A stretch of 64,000 bases of DNA, from the NCBI RefSeq assembly GCF_921293095.1, contig NC_060248.1:13658744-13722743 (forward strand), in the 5' to 3' direction. This DNA comes from Ischnura elegans (Eukaryota > Arthropoda > Insecta > Odonata > Coenagrionidae). The notes beneath the pieces were generated by a model that saw only the letters and a program-made list of their open reading frames with translations, searched no databases and was not told the DNA's origin. A program made the translations under genes and the position numbers. Of this stretch, positions 41,338 to 53,687 are shown piece after piece. The first letter of the stretch is position 1; the number at the start of each line of letters is the position of its first letter.

Positions 41338-42719
41338 TGATTCGGAAAAGGTAATGTAAGCTCTGTATGTGTAGTTCAAAACTTGTTATACTTGTAAATA
41401 CTAACTATCTGTAAGAACCTATCGGCATGCAACAACTTATGAATGGATTTAACTTAATACTTTTGTTACTGTAACCTAATAATTAATCCTATTTTTCGTT
41501 TTTCGATTACTATCAAGTAGTTGTACTTTTCATGGTAGCATGTTCGTCCCGCCAGCACTCTTCTAGTTTCTGAGGTAACCGCGTGTCGTTGCCCCGAGTG
41601 CCCCGCCTGTGTCCGGCGAATGAACGCGTCTCTGATTAACTAGGATGAATGCCGTCTCCTTGGTTTGGAATCTCCCCGCGCCACACATCCTGGAAGTTAC
41701 CTGATAGATGTAGATGTCAGCTGCGGACTGCATCAAATCCACTGCTTCTGATCTGGAGATGCAGGCGGGATTAGGTAAGTGGTGAGCCATGCCACTGTTT
41801 AGCGAGAGATGCTTCGCCGCCGTACGCAGCACGCACGTCAACGCACTCCAAAGTGTGTTTTGCGGCCTCGAGGACGAGGGGAAAATGGGAGGGAAGGGGG
41901 TAGTCTTCGTTTTTGTGTAGAATATGTTGGCGCGAGTTTCTTCATGCTGGAAGATGGATAGTCGGTTCTTTTCTCTCTCGTAGGGCCCCCTTCCACGAGC
42001 TTATGAGAAGTTAACCTACCTCTAGGTTCATGTAGTTCGACTCTTAGATTATAACTTATACTTACTATTACTAAAGGCTTCCTTAATTAGCCTTAAATAA
42101 TATCTCTTTTAAAATAAAATGCTGCATCCGGATTCACTTCCCGCATGCTCCGCAATGGTGGATAGTTGTAATTTTTTTGTTAGGCCCTATTTTGTTCGTG
42201 GAGGCGAACTCACATAAATCTGATACCCTGTAAACACCTTCTTGAAGATAGTGGATTGAGTGAACACCTAACTTGTGTGAAAATATGGACAGAAAATAGA
42301 ACCTGTTCTGATTTGATTTATGCATTTGTACAAGTTCCATTTCAGAAAAATCATTCCTGCGTTCTCGCATTAAATTGTGCTTGTTAAACTACCCTGTAAC
42401 CAGGGGTTTAAGGTATTGGAATAGAAAAGAGCAATTTTCTACACACAGAACTTTTAATTCGACCCGTAATTTGATGCTACTACCCCATTTTCAGGGACAT
42501 ACATGGTCATCATCCGAGGAAATGATGCGGTGCGATCGATGCTGGAGACCACGGCATAGTGGAGAATCGAGTAGCTGCATGTCAGGAGTCCGCGCCGTCA
42601 TCAAATTGTACGCGGGAGGAACATATTCGAGACTCAATGTATCTAGACCGATCTAGGACGTTTAATCTCCTTTGAATACTCTACAAAGGGGAGTAATTTA
42701 TAACATCAATGTAGTAAAA
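41338..42719. other. Intergenic; possible minus-strand exon at 41563-41841
   Basis: A 92-residue minus-strand frame (41841-41563) has balanced composition. Within it CTGCATCTCCAG before ATCAGAAGC resembles a 3' splice site, and CATCTATCAG before GTAACTTCC resembles a donor, delimiting a 52-bp exon-like segment (41707-41758). The function is unrecognised. Positions 41880-42700 show no feature. Confidence 0.35.
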
Positions 42720-43225
42720 TGGTTATTGACCCATTAAATAAAAGTTGAACCACTAATTGACAAAAGTGAAAATGTCTGAAGATATGGACTAATGAAAACC
42801 AATTCATTAGATGCTGCAAATGGACATGTTTCTCTATGGAAGCGAGGCTTTGACGTTGACAGGTGTCGAGAAGTAGGGAGTGGAAACATTTGGAATGTGG
42901 TGCCACCAAACGATGAAGAAGTTAACATGGATCGGCCGAGAAAGTAATGAGGAAGTAATAAATAGAGTGGGAGAAGAGACAAGTTTTCTAGTAGCCTTAA
43001 GGAGAAGACGGGACGAATTAGTAGGCCACATTATGAGGCCTGATGGCATGATGAAAACAATCGTATAGGTACGTATGGAAAGAAAGAATAGCAAGAGATG
43101 GCCCCGAATGAGTTACATACGACCGGTTTTAAAGAATGTAAAAGAGAATGATTACGTCAATATAAACAGACCAGCGGATAGAAGAACGGAATGGAGAGCC
43201 GCGTCAAACCAAACTTAGGATTGTT
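42720..43225 (+). mobile_element. RTE-B LINE, C-terminal and 3' fragment
   Basis: An open frame (42880-43068) encodes METFGMWCHQTMKKLTWIG, a RESNEEVINRVGEE segment, RRRRDELVGHIMRP and GMMKTIV. This mirrors the RTE-B frame at 50342-50776 (FEMWCYRRMMKIKWIDR). After a stop the basic tail and GAGCCGCGTCAAACC plus AAACTTAGGATTGTTGAG complete the family 3' end near 43225. Confidence 0.85.
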
Positions 43226-44205
43226 GAGTAGGGAAGATTTCTGAAGCCAATTTATCGATAGACTTCGCAATCACCTTCAGCGAAGAGTTGAGCATTAGAG
43301 CGGAGGTGACTTCTTCGCATTCCAATAGAATACGTACCATTACACATAGTTCGTCGATCTTCCACCAAAAACAGCCTGAGAATCCGGCGATTGATCCTGA
43401 AACGGTAAAATATGAGTTTATTTATCTTCCTAAAATCTATCGCGGGAGAAAATGAAGTAAAATTGGCGAAGGAACTAACACTCTAACCGCGGAGGAAAGC
43501 CGAATCGAAGGAAATGCCACTCACTCATATCTTCCCTCCTGCAGCTCTGCTCCCAAGTCTTGAAGACGGCGGCTCTTTGTCAGCCAACGAACCCTAAGGG
43601 GAGGGGGGGGGGCGAAAAAAGGCCCCCTCCATTCATTTTCGCCCCAATTACTATTAGGCGACCCCCTAAATCGCCACCACCCTACAGAGGGCGCCTCATT
43701 GATTGGCGGCGGTGAGCTAAGTCGTTTGGCGCCACGCACAAAGGCCTTTTTCCCCCACCCACCAATGGGAGGGTGGGGAACTCCCATCCCCCGACCCCCT
43801 CCCTCCACACCCCGCCGCAATCAAAAGCCTTTTATGCCCTCCTCCGCTTCGCTGCAAAGGCGTCGACGACGGAGGTAACGAGCCATTTAAATCACGGGGA
43901 GCCAGCCTCCAAAGTTGGCCCATTCGGTTTTGGCCGTAACTCATTTAGTGGTGAGCGGCACCCCCCGCTCCGTTTGTAATCGCGGTGGCCGAGGCGGAGG
44001 GGGCGGGGGAGGAGCAGTCATTGCCGGGGCCTCATGCGCTCCATGGAATCGTGAACCGGTTCACAAAAATAACCTTTAATGCGATCTCAGAAGCAGAATA
44101 ACGCTGACGCAGCATCATGGGTCATTTTGAGGCAAACTATTATGGACCCCCATGTCACAGATAGCAATTTCATTTCGTCACCCTTTGGTTTATGCAAAGA
44201 TAAAG
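43226..44205. other. Intergenic with GC-rich island
   Basis: Positions 43560-44040 are GC-rich with long G and C runs. Open frames on both strands (68-99 residues) overlap and are low complexity. No gene recognised. Confidence 0.5.
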
Positions 44206-44209
44206 AAAG

Positions 44210-44500
44210 AAGATAAAGATATTTATTTCACTGCCCCAAAATATTCCAACAAATACATACATTAACAGTGAAATTAGACACCCCTTAAGATGAGTCTTGA
44301 TTAGGGGTTGCCATTACATACAAATAAGGCAATGCTCGGCAGTACATTATAATAACCTTTAAACAAACAAACAAACAAAAGTGGCTCTTCTATGAGTCCT
44401 TCATAGAAACATTTGTCCATGTGCATGTATACAATCTTGAAAACATACAAAATACGATTAGAATATAGAAATAGGAAAATTAACATGGAATGAAATTATA
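44210..44500 (-). mobile_element. LINE 3' untranslated end (probable)
   Basis: The minus strand ends GGGGCAGTGAAATAAATATC followed by TTTATCTTC repeats. This resembles the GAAATAAATTTATT end of LINE-E near 57868. Upstream it has TTTGTATGTAATGGCAACCC, and AAACAAACAAACAAACAAA tandem repeats lie at 44361-44380 on the plus strand. No protein-coding part is seen. Confidence 0.45.
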
Positions 44501-44784
44501 ATAAATTTTGTAACAAAATAAGTTTAAGCAATTAAACGAACAGATTATTTAATTGTCTCAAATAAAAATTCAAAGGGGTCAAACATTTCAACTTTACTCT
44601 GGTTTTTAAATATGAAAACACATCATGAAGTGAACGAGTAAAATAGCAAATGATGCTCAATACAGACTTTCCTAATTTCAACCCATTAATTATTTTCGCA
44701 TCAGCGCACCAAATCAGCTTTCAGATTTGAATACACAATTATTTGTTTTTTTAGATTTGCCCCTTTATTGGCCAATGTATCTCA

Positions 44785-45205
44785 TTAAATGTATCTCACA
44801 ATTAAACCTGGCCAGTACAAGAGATCTCCGTGTATTTCATTGCATTTCGGGCGATGCATATAGGATGAAATACGTGTTGTAAAGGCATCGTAAAGTACCA
44901 CTATCTCCTGGAGTTTCCCCGAACAACGTTGATGCTTCATGAATTTTAACACGGTATCCAGCAGATAACTATGCTCCGTGTAATCATTGATAAGTTTTTA
45001 AATGTAATTTATTGTTTATGGGCATGCGGATGCCCAAACCATTCTGTATTATGTTTATTATGGAGTCTCTTTTGAATTTGTATTTCACCAATAGAAATTA
45101 ATTATTTAACCAAAAAAGGGCCAATGTTTATCTAGAGATAAAATGCATCATTTAATTATAAATCAAATATTTTCCAATACACCAATATGTGCTGTCCTCG
45201 ATATT
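44785..45205 (+). repeat. Dispersed repeat R1, uninterrupted copy
   Basis: Homologue of 8400-9130 without the MITE. At 44844-44851 ATTTCGGG marks the empty insertion site. Shared blocks run to TGTGCTGTCC near 45200. No coding content. Confidence 0.7.
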
Positions 45206-47789
45206 ATGCTTACTATGCTAAAATGTAAAAGAATGGTTTCATTTCAAAATTTGAACTATTGACCGATTAAGGGTTAAATAAGCATCTTTAATTCACTTTG
45301 ATCTAAAACAGTTATCCCCTCTTGAACATCTACTTTATATCTAAATGATATTATTTTGATGAAAAATAATATTATTATTTAGACGCATAAAAAATGTCAC
45401 CAGTGATGTATTTTTACCATAAAATGATATCAATAAGATATCACTATTTGGTGTCTCTGCTGCAAACACAAGCTGAAAACTACATAAAAGCACAAATGTT
45501 CAACATTACAATGGGAAACGGTAAATACAGTAGCTTAAATATAATAAATAGATTTTATTAATACTATGGAACGTATTCGCGAGAGTTAAATTGATGAGAA
45601 ATACGATTTATAAGCGAAATAAACATCATTAAGGCAAATGTTTTTTCCGTGGGGCAGCTAATCAAACCTATCAAATCCATGGGATGATCTCGACCTTTGC
45701 CATTTTTATATTGGCCGAATTAGGAAGAGGCGAAAATTTATCATGCTCCCATTTACGCTAAGGTTGCCAAGGTGATGCATCAGTTAAATCCATTGAAGGT
45801 TCCGTACAGAAAAAAAACAATAGATTAAATCGATTTTCACTGGAGACAGGTGTTATTCATAGAACCTATATAACTCCGCTGAAGAGCATTCCTGTAGCAC
45901 CACTGTTTTAGTTTCCTCACGTTTCATTTCATGTTTCTAGGCAAAATGTTCATTTAATATCTTCATCAAATTTTTTTTCACTTGATGAAGGAGCCGGAAA
46001 TTAAAGGTATTTTTGTCGTCGAAACAACAGTAAAAGCGTGTATGTAATCGTGAATGAGTGATTTTAATGTGACACCTAGTTATACATAAATGGGTTTCAC
46101 ATGAACGGGTCATAAAGGGTCAAAGATTAAATCATAACTTCTTAGATATGTCGAAATGGTTCTACTGCTTGAAAGACGAAAACAATTCACATCAACTAAG
46201 GAGAGTCCAAGGTACTAGAACCAGTTTTTTCTGGTTAGCACCTTGACACAGCTTTACTTGAAAATGAAAACTACAAATAAACAAATAGAGTATTTAATAA
46301 CAAGGCTCAATCTCAATAATGTACTTGATAACTTGGATTTTTTTCGCAACCCAAAAATTATAGATGGACAATAAAATCGTTCGATTGTGACGGAGTTGAG
46401 GGGAATGAATTCAGAAACATCCTATTGCTTATACTACCCGCCCAATGTATATGTGATGCAGAGTTGCATTGTGGCACAGCCTAGGCTTCACGTGGCTCTT
46501 CAGCCTCACCTGTGCGAATTGCCATTCGGCAGAGTAATATGATTAACAAATGCAATCTTTGCGTTGCTGATAAGGGTAATTCATGTCCGAATTTAACTTA
46601 AATAAAAAATGACGCGAATTTTCATGAACCCCTCTGGCCACTCCTCAATTCTTGTACGCCGGAGTGTATTGTATAATTATTATAAAATGCATTCGACTTG
46701 TTTTAGGGTTAAATGGAAGATTTCGCGAATCATCCCAGCACAAACCCATGCAAACACATTCCGTCCTACTCCTTGTGATTTTTTTCTATGGCATAGGAAA
46801 TATCATAAGAAAATCTCATACCTTCACTCCAGAAATGATAAATACAGCAATTATAATCCTTCATTTATTGCACTTCTTCTTCTAATATGCTCCTCATTCA
46901 CATGCAATGTCATGTTACCGATAGCAGTAAACCAACAAGATTGGCGTCTTCTCGATGGGCATGTTTTGAAAGGCTTACTACAAAGGAAAAATAAAAAAAA
47001 ATATTTATAATGTTTGAAGTAAAAATACAAGTTAAAAATGCATTAATCTTAAGATAATACAAATTAGACTGGTATTCACGCTGTCAATGAAATAGTTTGA
47101 ATCACATTAGAGCTCATTTGTTAAATATGTGAGATATATTTTCATAATAATAATATCGAAATGTAATTTATTGGCCTTCAACCCTACCTGTAATCAAGTA
47201 TCTGAGGATGGATGCATTTTTCTTTGTTCCGTCCTAACCGGACCTAATCCGCCTAATACTTTATTTTCGATTCTGGTAAATATAATCCAGCTTGCTAAAA
47301 CGGACGCGTCCAAATCGGAAATTCAATATGGATAACTACTGGGAGTAAATAAGACGCAAGTGTGATAGAACTGAAAAAAAGAGGACATGCATTACAGAGA
47401 TGATTTCAACTTTTTCCATCCGAAATCTGCTTTCCCCGAAGATACTCTTTTTATACTGGTAGAGAATGATTCACGTTACAATTTGACACGCCACCGTCCA
47501 GCGTATTGTGACCATGGACCATTCTGAGAAAACTGTTTGATGCACGCACCACCAAAATATTTAAAAGGATAACATGAGACGACCAAAGGAGCGAAAGAAC
47601 TAAATATCTTCGAAATAGCAAGCAGAGATATTTCTGTGCGGAAATGGGTTGAGGAGGTAGGTTTTACGACTGTGCGATTCAAAACAATTACTTGTCCTGT
47701 ACAATGGTAAAATTTCATTTTTCGCCATCATTAGGTGTAGAAACTTGAATATTGAGGAAGGGAAACAAAAAATAGACCAGATGAGTAAG
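45206..47789. other. Long AT-rich intergenic stretch
   Basis: The longest open frame is 133 residues (46609-47010, plus) with no recognisable domain and a high Ile/Lys/Asn content typical of AT-rich DNA. TTGATGAAGGAGCC followed 30 nt later by GTCGAAACAAC (about 45983-46030) faintly recalls the hammerhead-like pattern. I can support nothing else. Confidence 0.45.
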
Positions 47790-48370
47790 AGATGTGGGTA
47801 TGAAGGAGAATGAAGAAGGTGAGGTGCATAAAGAGGAAGATGAATGACGAAGTGTTTGGCATGGTGGGCGAGGAGAGGAAACTTATAGATGAGTTAGGCA
47901 GGAGAGATAGTAATCGGATTGAACGAGTACGGAGCGTGCAGGCAGAGTATATTATTATTATAGTATTCCACCGACTAAGGTATGTTTCCATGGAGTACTA
48001 AAGAAGTGATCTGGGAGCCTCCCTTTCCTTCCAGCCCTGCCTTCTTCAATTCACTGTAAGGCCTACTCCCTTTCAATCTATCTAAGAATCCTATTCTTTT
48101 CTTTCCCCTCCCTCGTTTCCCTAACATTCTACCCTCTAACACCATTTTCAACATTCCCTCCTCTCTAAGCATTCGCTACATCTGTAAACATTCTGTCTCA
48201 TCCGTATCTCATCTAATACCTGCCTCTCCTCGCCAACCATATACAGCACTTGCAGAGTAAATTGGAGGGTAGAATTTTCGGTTGGCAGTATATGGGGAGG
48301 AATAGAATGCGATTCGTAGATAGAATGGCCATAGAGCTAATTGAAGAGGAAATTCCATGATGGGAGGGTA
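47790..48370 (+). mobile_element. Older RTE-A LINE copy, split by a younger one
   Basis: The plus strand at 47790-47949 (a MKKVRCIKRKMNDEVFGMVG segment, EERKLIDEL) continues at 48252-48370 (a LEGRIFGWQYMGRNRMRFVDR segment) in the RTE-A order. The intervening 302 bp is a minus-strand RTE-A 3' end. GCAGAGTA occurs on both sides of the insert (47942-47949 and 48252-48259). The host copy is worn. Confidence 0.75.
47950..48251 (-). mobile_element. Younger RTE-A LINE insertion, 5'-truncated (302 bp)
   Basis: On the minus strand it ends GGTGGAATACTATAATAATA, that is, the family terminus with a TAA-type tail, and begins within the VGEERQVL region. An open 65-residue frame (48172-47975) encodes MLREEGMLKMVLEGRMLGK followed by the RGRGKKRIGFLDRLKGS segment. 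The 8-bp GCAGAGTA target duplication flanks it. Good frame preservation suggests recent insertion. Confidence 0.85.
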
Positions 48371-49446
48371 TTTGGCTGGCTAGAGTAAGGTAGCTAGCAC
48401 CCTCTTCAGGAAAAAACGGTTACCTATCATATAAATCACTCGACCTGAAAAATTTACGCAACAATGAGCTTGGAAGGAAGCATTATGCACACATGAAAAT
48501 CAAACATTACCTGCATTTACCCAGCCCAATACATGTATTTGAAAATGGTGTAATAGCCGAAACCGGTAATAAAATAGAAACACTGTGAATTTTGTGGAAG
48601 TAACAAAATGCTTTTCATTATTAATATGCTGCCCTTCCACCACGAAAAAGCTTCAAGTTTCGATTCAAATGCATAATATACTAAAAGAACGGAGATTTCC
48701 GCGGACTGCGATAGACTTTAGAACTTCTAACCGCGTCCGTTGCTGCGGCGAAGACAGTTTCATTTCCGACCCGAAGACGCTGGCATTTGTGCCCGCAAAA
48801 CTGTATTCTTCGTCACGGCAACCGACGCGGTGGTAACCGGAAACGTAGTACTTCAGTATATTAAAATATTTCAACACCACTCACCAACTGAGGTCACTGA
48901 GTTTTCCTTGAATGATTTTTCTTGGCATCAAAATGCACATCAATTGGTAGTTTTACTGTTCGCCAATCGTATGGAAGTCACGTGACTCAATACCACGTTA
49001 ACATTGAGGCGCTTGAGGTACGTTGGGACCAAATTGGGTGGTGACGTCACCAACCCTCTCCTGATCCTGACTCTACCTAACATTCCAACTGTGATAAAAA
49101 CCCCTCCTTTCCTGCGCTAGTTAATGTAAAACACAAATCCAATTTATTTTCAGTCCAGAGGGAAATTCGAGCAGGGACTTCACTTTTTATCACGGGAGCA
49201 CCATATTTGAGGTGAAAAGTTTTCTGTGTGAATTAAAGAAAAAGTGAACAATAAGGGAAACAGGACCTTATTTTAAAGATGGCGTCAAGAGGAATAGGGA
49301 GGGGGGGTGATTGGGGCGGGGGAAGGAGGCAACTAACGAGACGGGGGTGGGGGGGGGGGTGGGGGAGGGAGGGCGAGCAATGATTCGGCGGGATGCAGAA
49401 ATAATAAAAGGAGAAGCGCCACTCGATTCATTGGAAGCGGCTGTCT
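48371..49446. other. Intergenic; GAAACCGGTA motif and G-rich run
   Basis: At 48541-48590, GAAAATGGTGTAATAGCC precedes GAAACCGGTAATAAAATAGA, a worn version of the hammerhead-like pattern with GGTGTAATAGCC as stem II. Positions 49300-49380 hold very long G runs (GGGGGTGGGGGGGGGGGTG). Overlapping 71-83 residue frames at 48585-48985 lie on both strands and are not convincing. Confidence 0.45.
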
Positions 49447-51665
49447 GGGAGAAGCGAGAAGAAAGAGACTTCTTGTTTCGAAAAGCAAATGAGGGTCGAT
49501 TGACGAAGTCGCCTTTTAATGAGAATCCCTTATCCCCATTCTACGCAAAGGGTTCCATCTAATTCACTCCCTTTCCTCAACCATATAACGTTCATTGGAT
49601 ATTTCTTTTTAATTAAGAACTTTTTTATTGTTTAAAAAAATAGTATACAATTATACTTTCACCAGTATGTATCAATATAGCAAACATTATTATATTGAGT
49701 ACTTATAACAAAAAATTAAAGTTATATATACACGAATACCGGTTAGCATGAAATAGCAAGACATAATTATCTTTACAATTTGAGCCCTTCTAAGCCATAT
49801 GTAGTTCATCAAAAGGTTCTCTGCATTTTAATAATCGCGTTTATCCTCAGATAATTCTAAATGATCGAAAAATTTAATGTTAGCTCATTTTTTATCACGG
49901 TTCTTGAAAATCAGCTGCTTCAACCGCAGAGGAAATACTCTAGAGCACGAATCGTTTTTTTTCGCCTGGTGCCAAGGACACGCTAAAAATCTGTGTGACG
50001 AAATGAATCTAATGGATGATTGGCTGACTTTGATAATAGAATATGTATCTGAGCTGTTTATATCGGTTTCAAATTTTAACCTCATTATATACAAATTATT
50101 ACTTATATTTTTGAAGCTCGTTCGATTCGCTATAACATAGTCAAAACTGAATTCAATAAATTATCATAGTGCAATGAAATTGCAATTCGATTTCATTCCC
50201 TAGTGTTAATCTTAATCATTAATCTTAATCATTTCATTAACTAGTGACGGGAGAAGCAAGAAAGAAATTATCAGCAGAATAGCCCAGGCGAAGAGAGCAT
50301 TCCACCAAAAGAGAGACCTGCTTACAGCGGGAAACTTAAATATGGAAGTAAAGAAAATATTTATAAGAACCTACATCTGGAGTATGCTCCTATACGGAAG
50401 TGAGGCATGGAAAATGACCGCAGCGGAGAAAGCAAGGATAAAGGCCTTTGAAATGTGGTGCTACAGAAGAATGATGAAAATCAAATGGATCGACCGAGTT
50501 AGTAACGAGGAAGTCCTAAGAAGGGTAGGAGAGAAGAGAAGCCTCATGAAAACCTTAATAAGAAGACGGAACAACCTTATAGGCCACATCTTGAGACATG
50601 ATGGCCTGATGAAGACAATCGTCGAAGGACAAGTGGAAGGCAAGAATGGAAAAGGAAGACCTCGAACAAAATATATGGAACAAGGAAAGAGAGATGTGAA
50701 AGAGAAGAAATACGTAGGTGTGAAAAGATTAGCTGATAGGAGAACTGAGTGGAGAGCTGCGTCAAACCAATCCTAGGATTGTTGACCAGTGATGATGAGT
50801 GTTAATCATGGTCATGTCTCCAGGAGAAAATCCCAATATATAATTTATAAATTAGCCAACCGAATACCAAATTTATCATTAGAAAACTCGACATTATTAG
50901 CAAAATTTTTTTTCGTAGTTGTTATTAATGCAACTTAGCTTATCCAAATCTACACAAAAACACTACAAAATTGTGGACATTTTACCCTTGTACAGCCTGA
51001 GTTCCGGATTATCTTCTTACGGCGGGTGGCTGACGGGAAAAGAAGGAAAGAAGGGAGACTTCTTGTTTCGAAAAATAAATGAGTGCCGATGGGCGAGGTC
51101 GTCTTTTAATGGGAGACCCCCACAGAAAGAGGGTTCGCTCCACTCCCCTTATAACATCGCCCCCAATCCCCGTACCCCCATCCACCCTCCTCCCCACTTA
51201 ATTCAAACGCACAGAGGACCCCACTTGTCTCGACCGCGGACAGACGCCAGTCCTTCCCAATTCCCAAAAGGATTGCGACTCCATTGGGCGACACTCTCTG
51301 CGGCGCAACCCTCTCTCCTCTCGACGCATCTACCAATGCAAACGGTATTAAAATTGGCACCGCGAATTTGTCAAGTTCCACGGGATAATGATAATAATGT
51401 TATAGTTTTATCGATCATTTCTTTACTCGGAAAAAATAGCTTTAAATATCTAGGAGTTTCGAAAATCGGCAGTTCCAACCGCAGAGGAAATGTCAACTAG
51501 AGAGCGCATCGGTTTCTACTCCTGGAGCCAAGATTGGCATGCCATAAAGCCTACATCACTGGATAAAACCAATGGTTGATTTTACTTCGATAATAGCGCA
51601 TGCTAATAAGCTGTTTATCTCGAATGGACATTTAAATTTCAACTAATTTAACTCCACGAAGAAAA
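49447..51665 (+). repeat. Segmental duplication, two blocks in direct orientation
   Basis: Positions 49447-49560 match 51030-51140 (AGACTTCTTGTTTCGAAAA, AAATGAG, CTTTTAATG). Positions 49890-50105 match 51450-51665 (CCGCAGAGGAAAT, GCCAAG, AGCTGTTTAT). Order and orientation are kept, so a unit of at least 600 bp was duplicated. The RTE-B copy at 50244-50785 lies between the two units. A 193-residue frame (50919-51500) covers the second unit but is not shared by the first, so it is probably not a gene. Confidence 0.7.
50244..50785 (+). mobile_element. RTE-B LINE, best-preserved C-terminus and 3' end
   Basis: An unbroken frame (50342-50776, 144 codons) encodes the RT thumb and C-terminal region: IRTYIWSMLLYGSEAWKM, a KAFEMWCYRRMMKIKWIDRV segment, NLIGHILRHDGLMKTIVEG, GKNGKGRPRTKYME and WRAASNQS. 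Reading in frame from about 50250 adds KEIISRIAQAKRAFHQKRDL. The copy ends AATCCTAGGATTGTTGACC. The catalytic palm is missing by 5' truncation. Relatives lie at 33970, 34301 and 42720. Confidence 0.9.
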
Positions 51666-51829
51666 AAGTATCAGGATTTTAATAAGTAAAAACATAGAAA
51701 TTTTATTCAGCAGAGATTGGCAATAGGGACCTCATATAAAAGTGACTACGACCAATGCTTTTAGGGTATTATATATTCAGAAGAGAACATAGGGAAAGAG
51801 CGGTTGCAAAACTAAATACTTCGGGTATA

Positions 51830-52415
51830 AAACATTTGTTAGTTCTATCTCAGAATACGGTTCAGTTTGGAATCCTCATCTGAAAGGAGATAAAAAACAG
51901 ATGACAACATTTCAGCACTTAGCTGCAAGATTTGTAATAGGAATTTTAAAAGGAAGGAAAATGTTATAGAAATGTTAAAAGTTTTGTGCAGGAGATCATG
52001 AGAGTCAGGGAGGCGAAGATAATTAATTAAGGGTATCTGTAAAGCATACATTGCTGATCCTGCATGGAAGGACCTATCTAATGCATTCAAAGGACCTAGT
52101 TGTTTGACGAGGAAGTATCATAATTTTAATATAAATCCTCCGTGGCAGCTATTCTGTACTCTTAAATTTCTTTCCTACATCAACGGGCAGAAGTCTGGAG
52201 TGGTTTACCTGAGGTAATATTGGAGCCTTTTACTAATTTATACTCTGATTTCTACAACGAGGCTTAAGAATTGAATTGTGAGTGCATGTTAGTCTTTTTA
52301 TTCTTATCATGTTATATTTTGTATTTTGGACGTAATATATTTTTGCGCTGTGTGTTAACATCCGATCACATGGTCGACTTTTATTAATTTGTTTAATAAT
52401 AATAATAATAATTCA
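51830..52415 (+). mobile_element. LINE-D (L2/CR1-like), RT C-terminus with (AAT)n tail
   Basis: Translation gives a FVSSISEYGSVWNPHLKGD segment and QHLAARFVIGILKGRK (the EYGS.VW.P...Q..AARF signature). After frameshifts come AWKDLSNAFKGPSCL, a KYHNFNINPP segment and a worn end near WSGLPEV. Tail AATAATAATAATAATAAT lies at about 52395-52412. It is the same family as 36540-36930 but older. Confidence 0.75.
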
Positions 52416-53309
52416 TATTTCTTTTGTTGAGTTTTTTTGAAGAGAAATCAGCGATATTGGTGCCGCGTCACGATAAAGCTCATTTCACAGTTATCCACGT
52501 AGTGTAAATTTTTATATTTGGTTGACCCAATGGTCATAGGGACTTTTCGACGAAGAAGTTCTCGGGAGAACGCTAAGTGCTACTTATTTTTAATCAATTG
52601 CATAAGTATTGCCACAAAGTAGCACAAAGTAGTTGATAGCAATAATATGAAATACCGGGTCATAAGTTTTATAGATAGGCAATAGATATGAAGGTTGCAG
52701 ATTAGTTTTCTAAAGCAGATTATGCCCATTCAACACATCGTATCAGATTCCAAATCTGGACGACCGTGGTCATTATCGCCCACCGAGTCAATCTCAGCGA
52801 AAAGCGGGCGTGGCTTAGTTCGGGGTGAGCTCTGCCCTAGAGTATTCAAACCTACCTTCGGGTTGAGCTGGTGCATAACTAGTAATAAATCTTAAATATG
52901 GTGACCATCAAACAGAAATTAGCGAATTGATAACTCCGTACTACATATAACCACGCCGTCAATTCTGCCCAGCATGTGGTGGCAAGAGGGTGAGGAATAG
53001 TGGGGACTTGGTGGCGGGGACGATTGGATTTCGGAACAAATGTTTGTTGTCACTCGGAGGGAACCACCGAACCCTTCCCGCCCAGGCATCACTCTTCCTC
53101 TCCACCCTCCAACCTCTCGATAACGACCGAGCTGCCCTCTGTGGCGAAAGAAGGAAAAGGGGAGAGAAAAGAAATATTTCTTGTACGCATTCAAGCGAGG
53201 CCTCTCTTTTTTCCTATTGCAGTCGGTGATTGGCGAATTCAACAAGCCAAACCGACACAAAAGGCTCATGGAGCTTACTTGTAGAAACGAGTAGTACAAA
53301 GAAGGCTTC
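52416..53309. other. Intergenic with GC-rich island
   Basis: Positions 52980-53180 are GC-rich with open frames of 79, 94 and 126 residues on both strands over the same DNA, none with a recognisable motif. Confidence 0.45.
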
Positions 53310-53455
53310 CTAATGGTATCTGACGGTCGGTAAATCTATCATTCAGCAGAGTTAGATAAAAAATATCCATGCCATCGATAGGGGTCAGAATGACCCAGGC
53401 GGTGCTTGAACCCGGGGCCTTCGGTTGGGTGGGCGGGTCCCACCACTACCAAAGG
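53310..53455 (-). mobile_element. tRNA-derived SINE, family 1
   Basis: On the minus strand, GGTAGTGGTGGGACCCG (A-box region), then CCCGGGTTCAAGCACCGC (B box), then CTGGGTCATTCTGACCCC, and ATCGATGGCATGGATA. The block order equals 3068-3195. Confidence 0.65.
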
Positions 53456-53687
53456 CGTATGCTAAATTTTCAGATCTATCAACGTGGGAGAGACAAGGCA
53501 AGTTTAAACCACAGCTATCTTCCTTGTTAAGCCCCATAACGCCTTGATCCTTTACGATTGGAGCCTCCTTCAACCTCAAACCGTGTTTTGATTTCAAGTC
53601 CCGCCGCTCGGTTTACGATTAACATATCAACGGGAATGCTTTGCGACAATGGCCGGTCACCATCCGTGTCCCGTTGGGCGAAAGTTA

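Noticed and set aside
45983..46030. Hammerhead-like TTGATGA ... GAAACA
   Set aside because: No convincing stem II or stem III. C3 is changed and the spacing is too long.
46609..47010. 133-residue plus-strand frame as a gene
   Set aside because: AT-rich codon content and no domain. A hydrophobic stretch near its C-terminal third (about residues 85-105) could pass for a membrane segment but is expected in AT-rich DNA.
50919..51500. 193-residue plus-strand open frame as a gene
   Set aside because: It lies across a duplicated segment whose other copy does not keep the frame, and much of it is Pro-rich translation of C-rich DNA.
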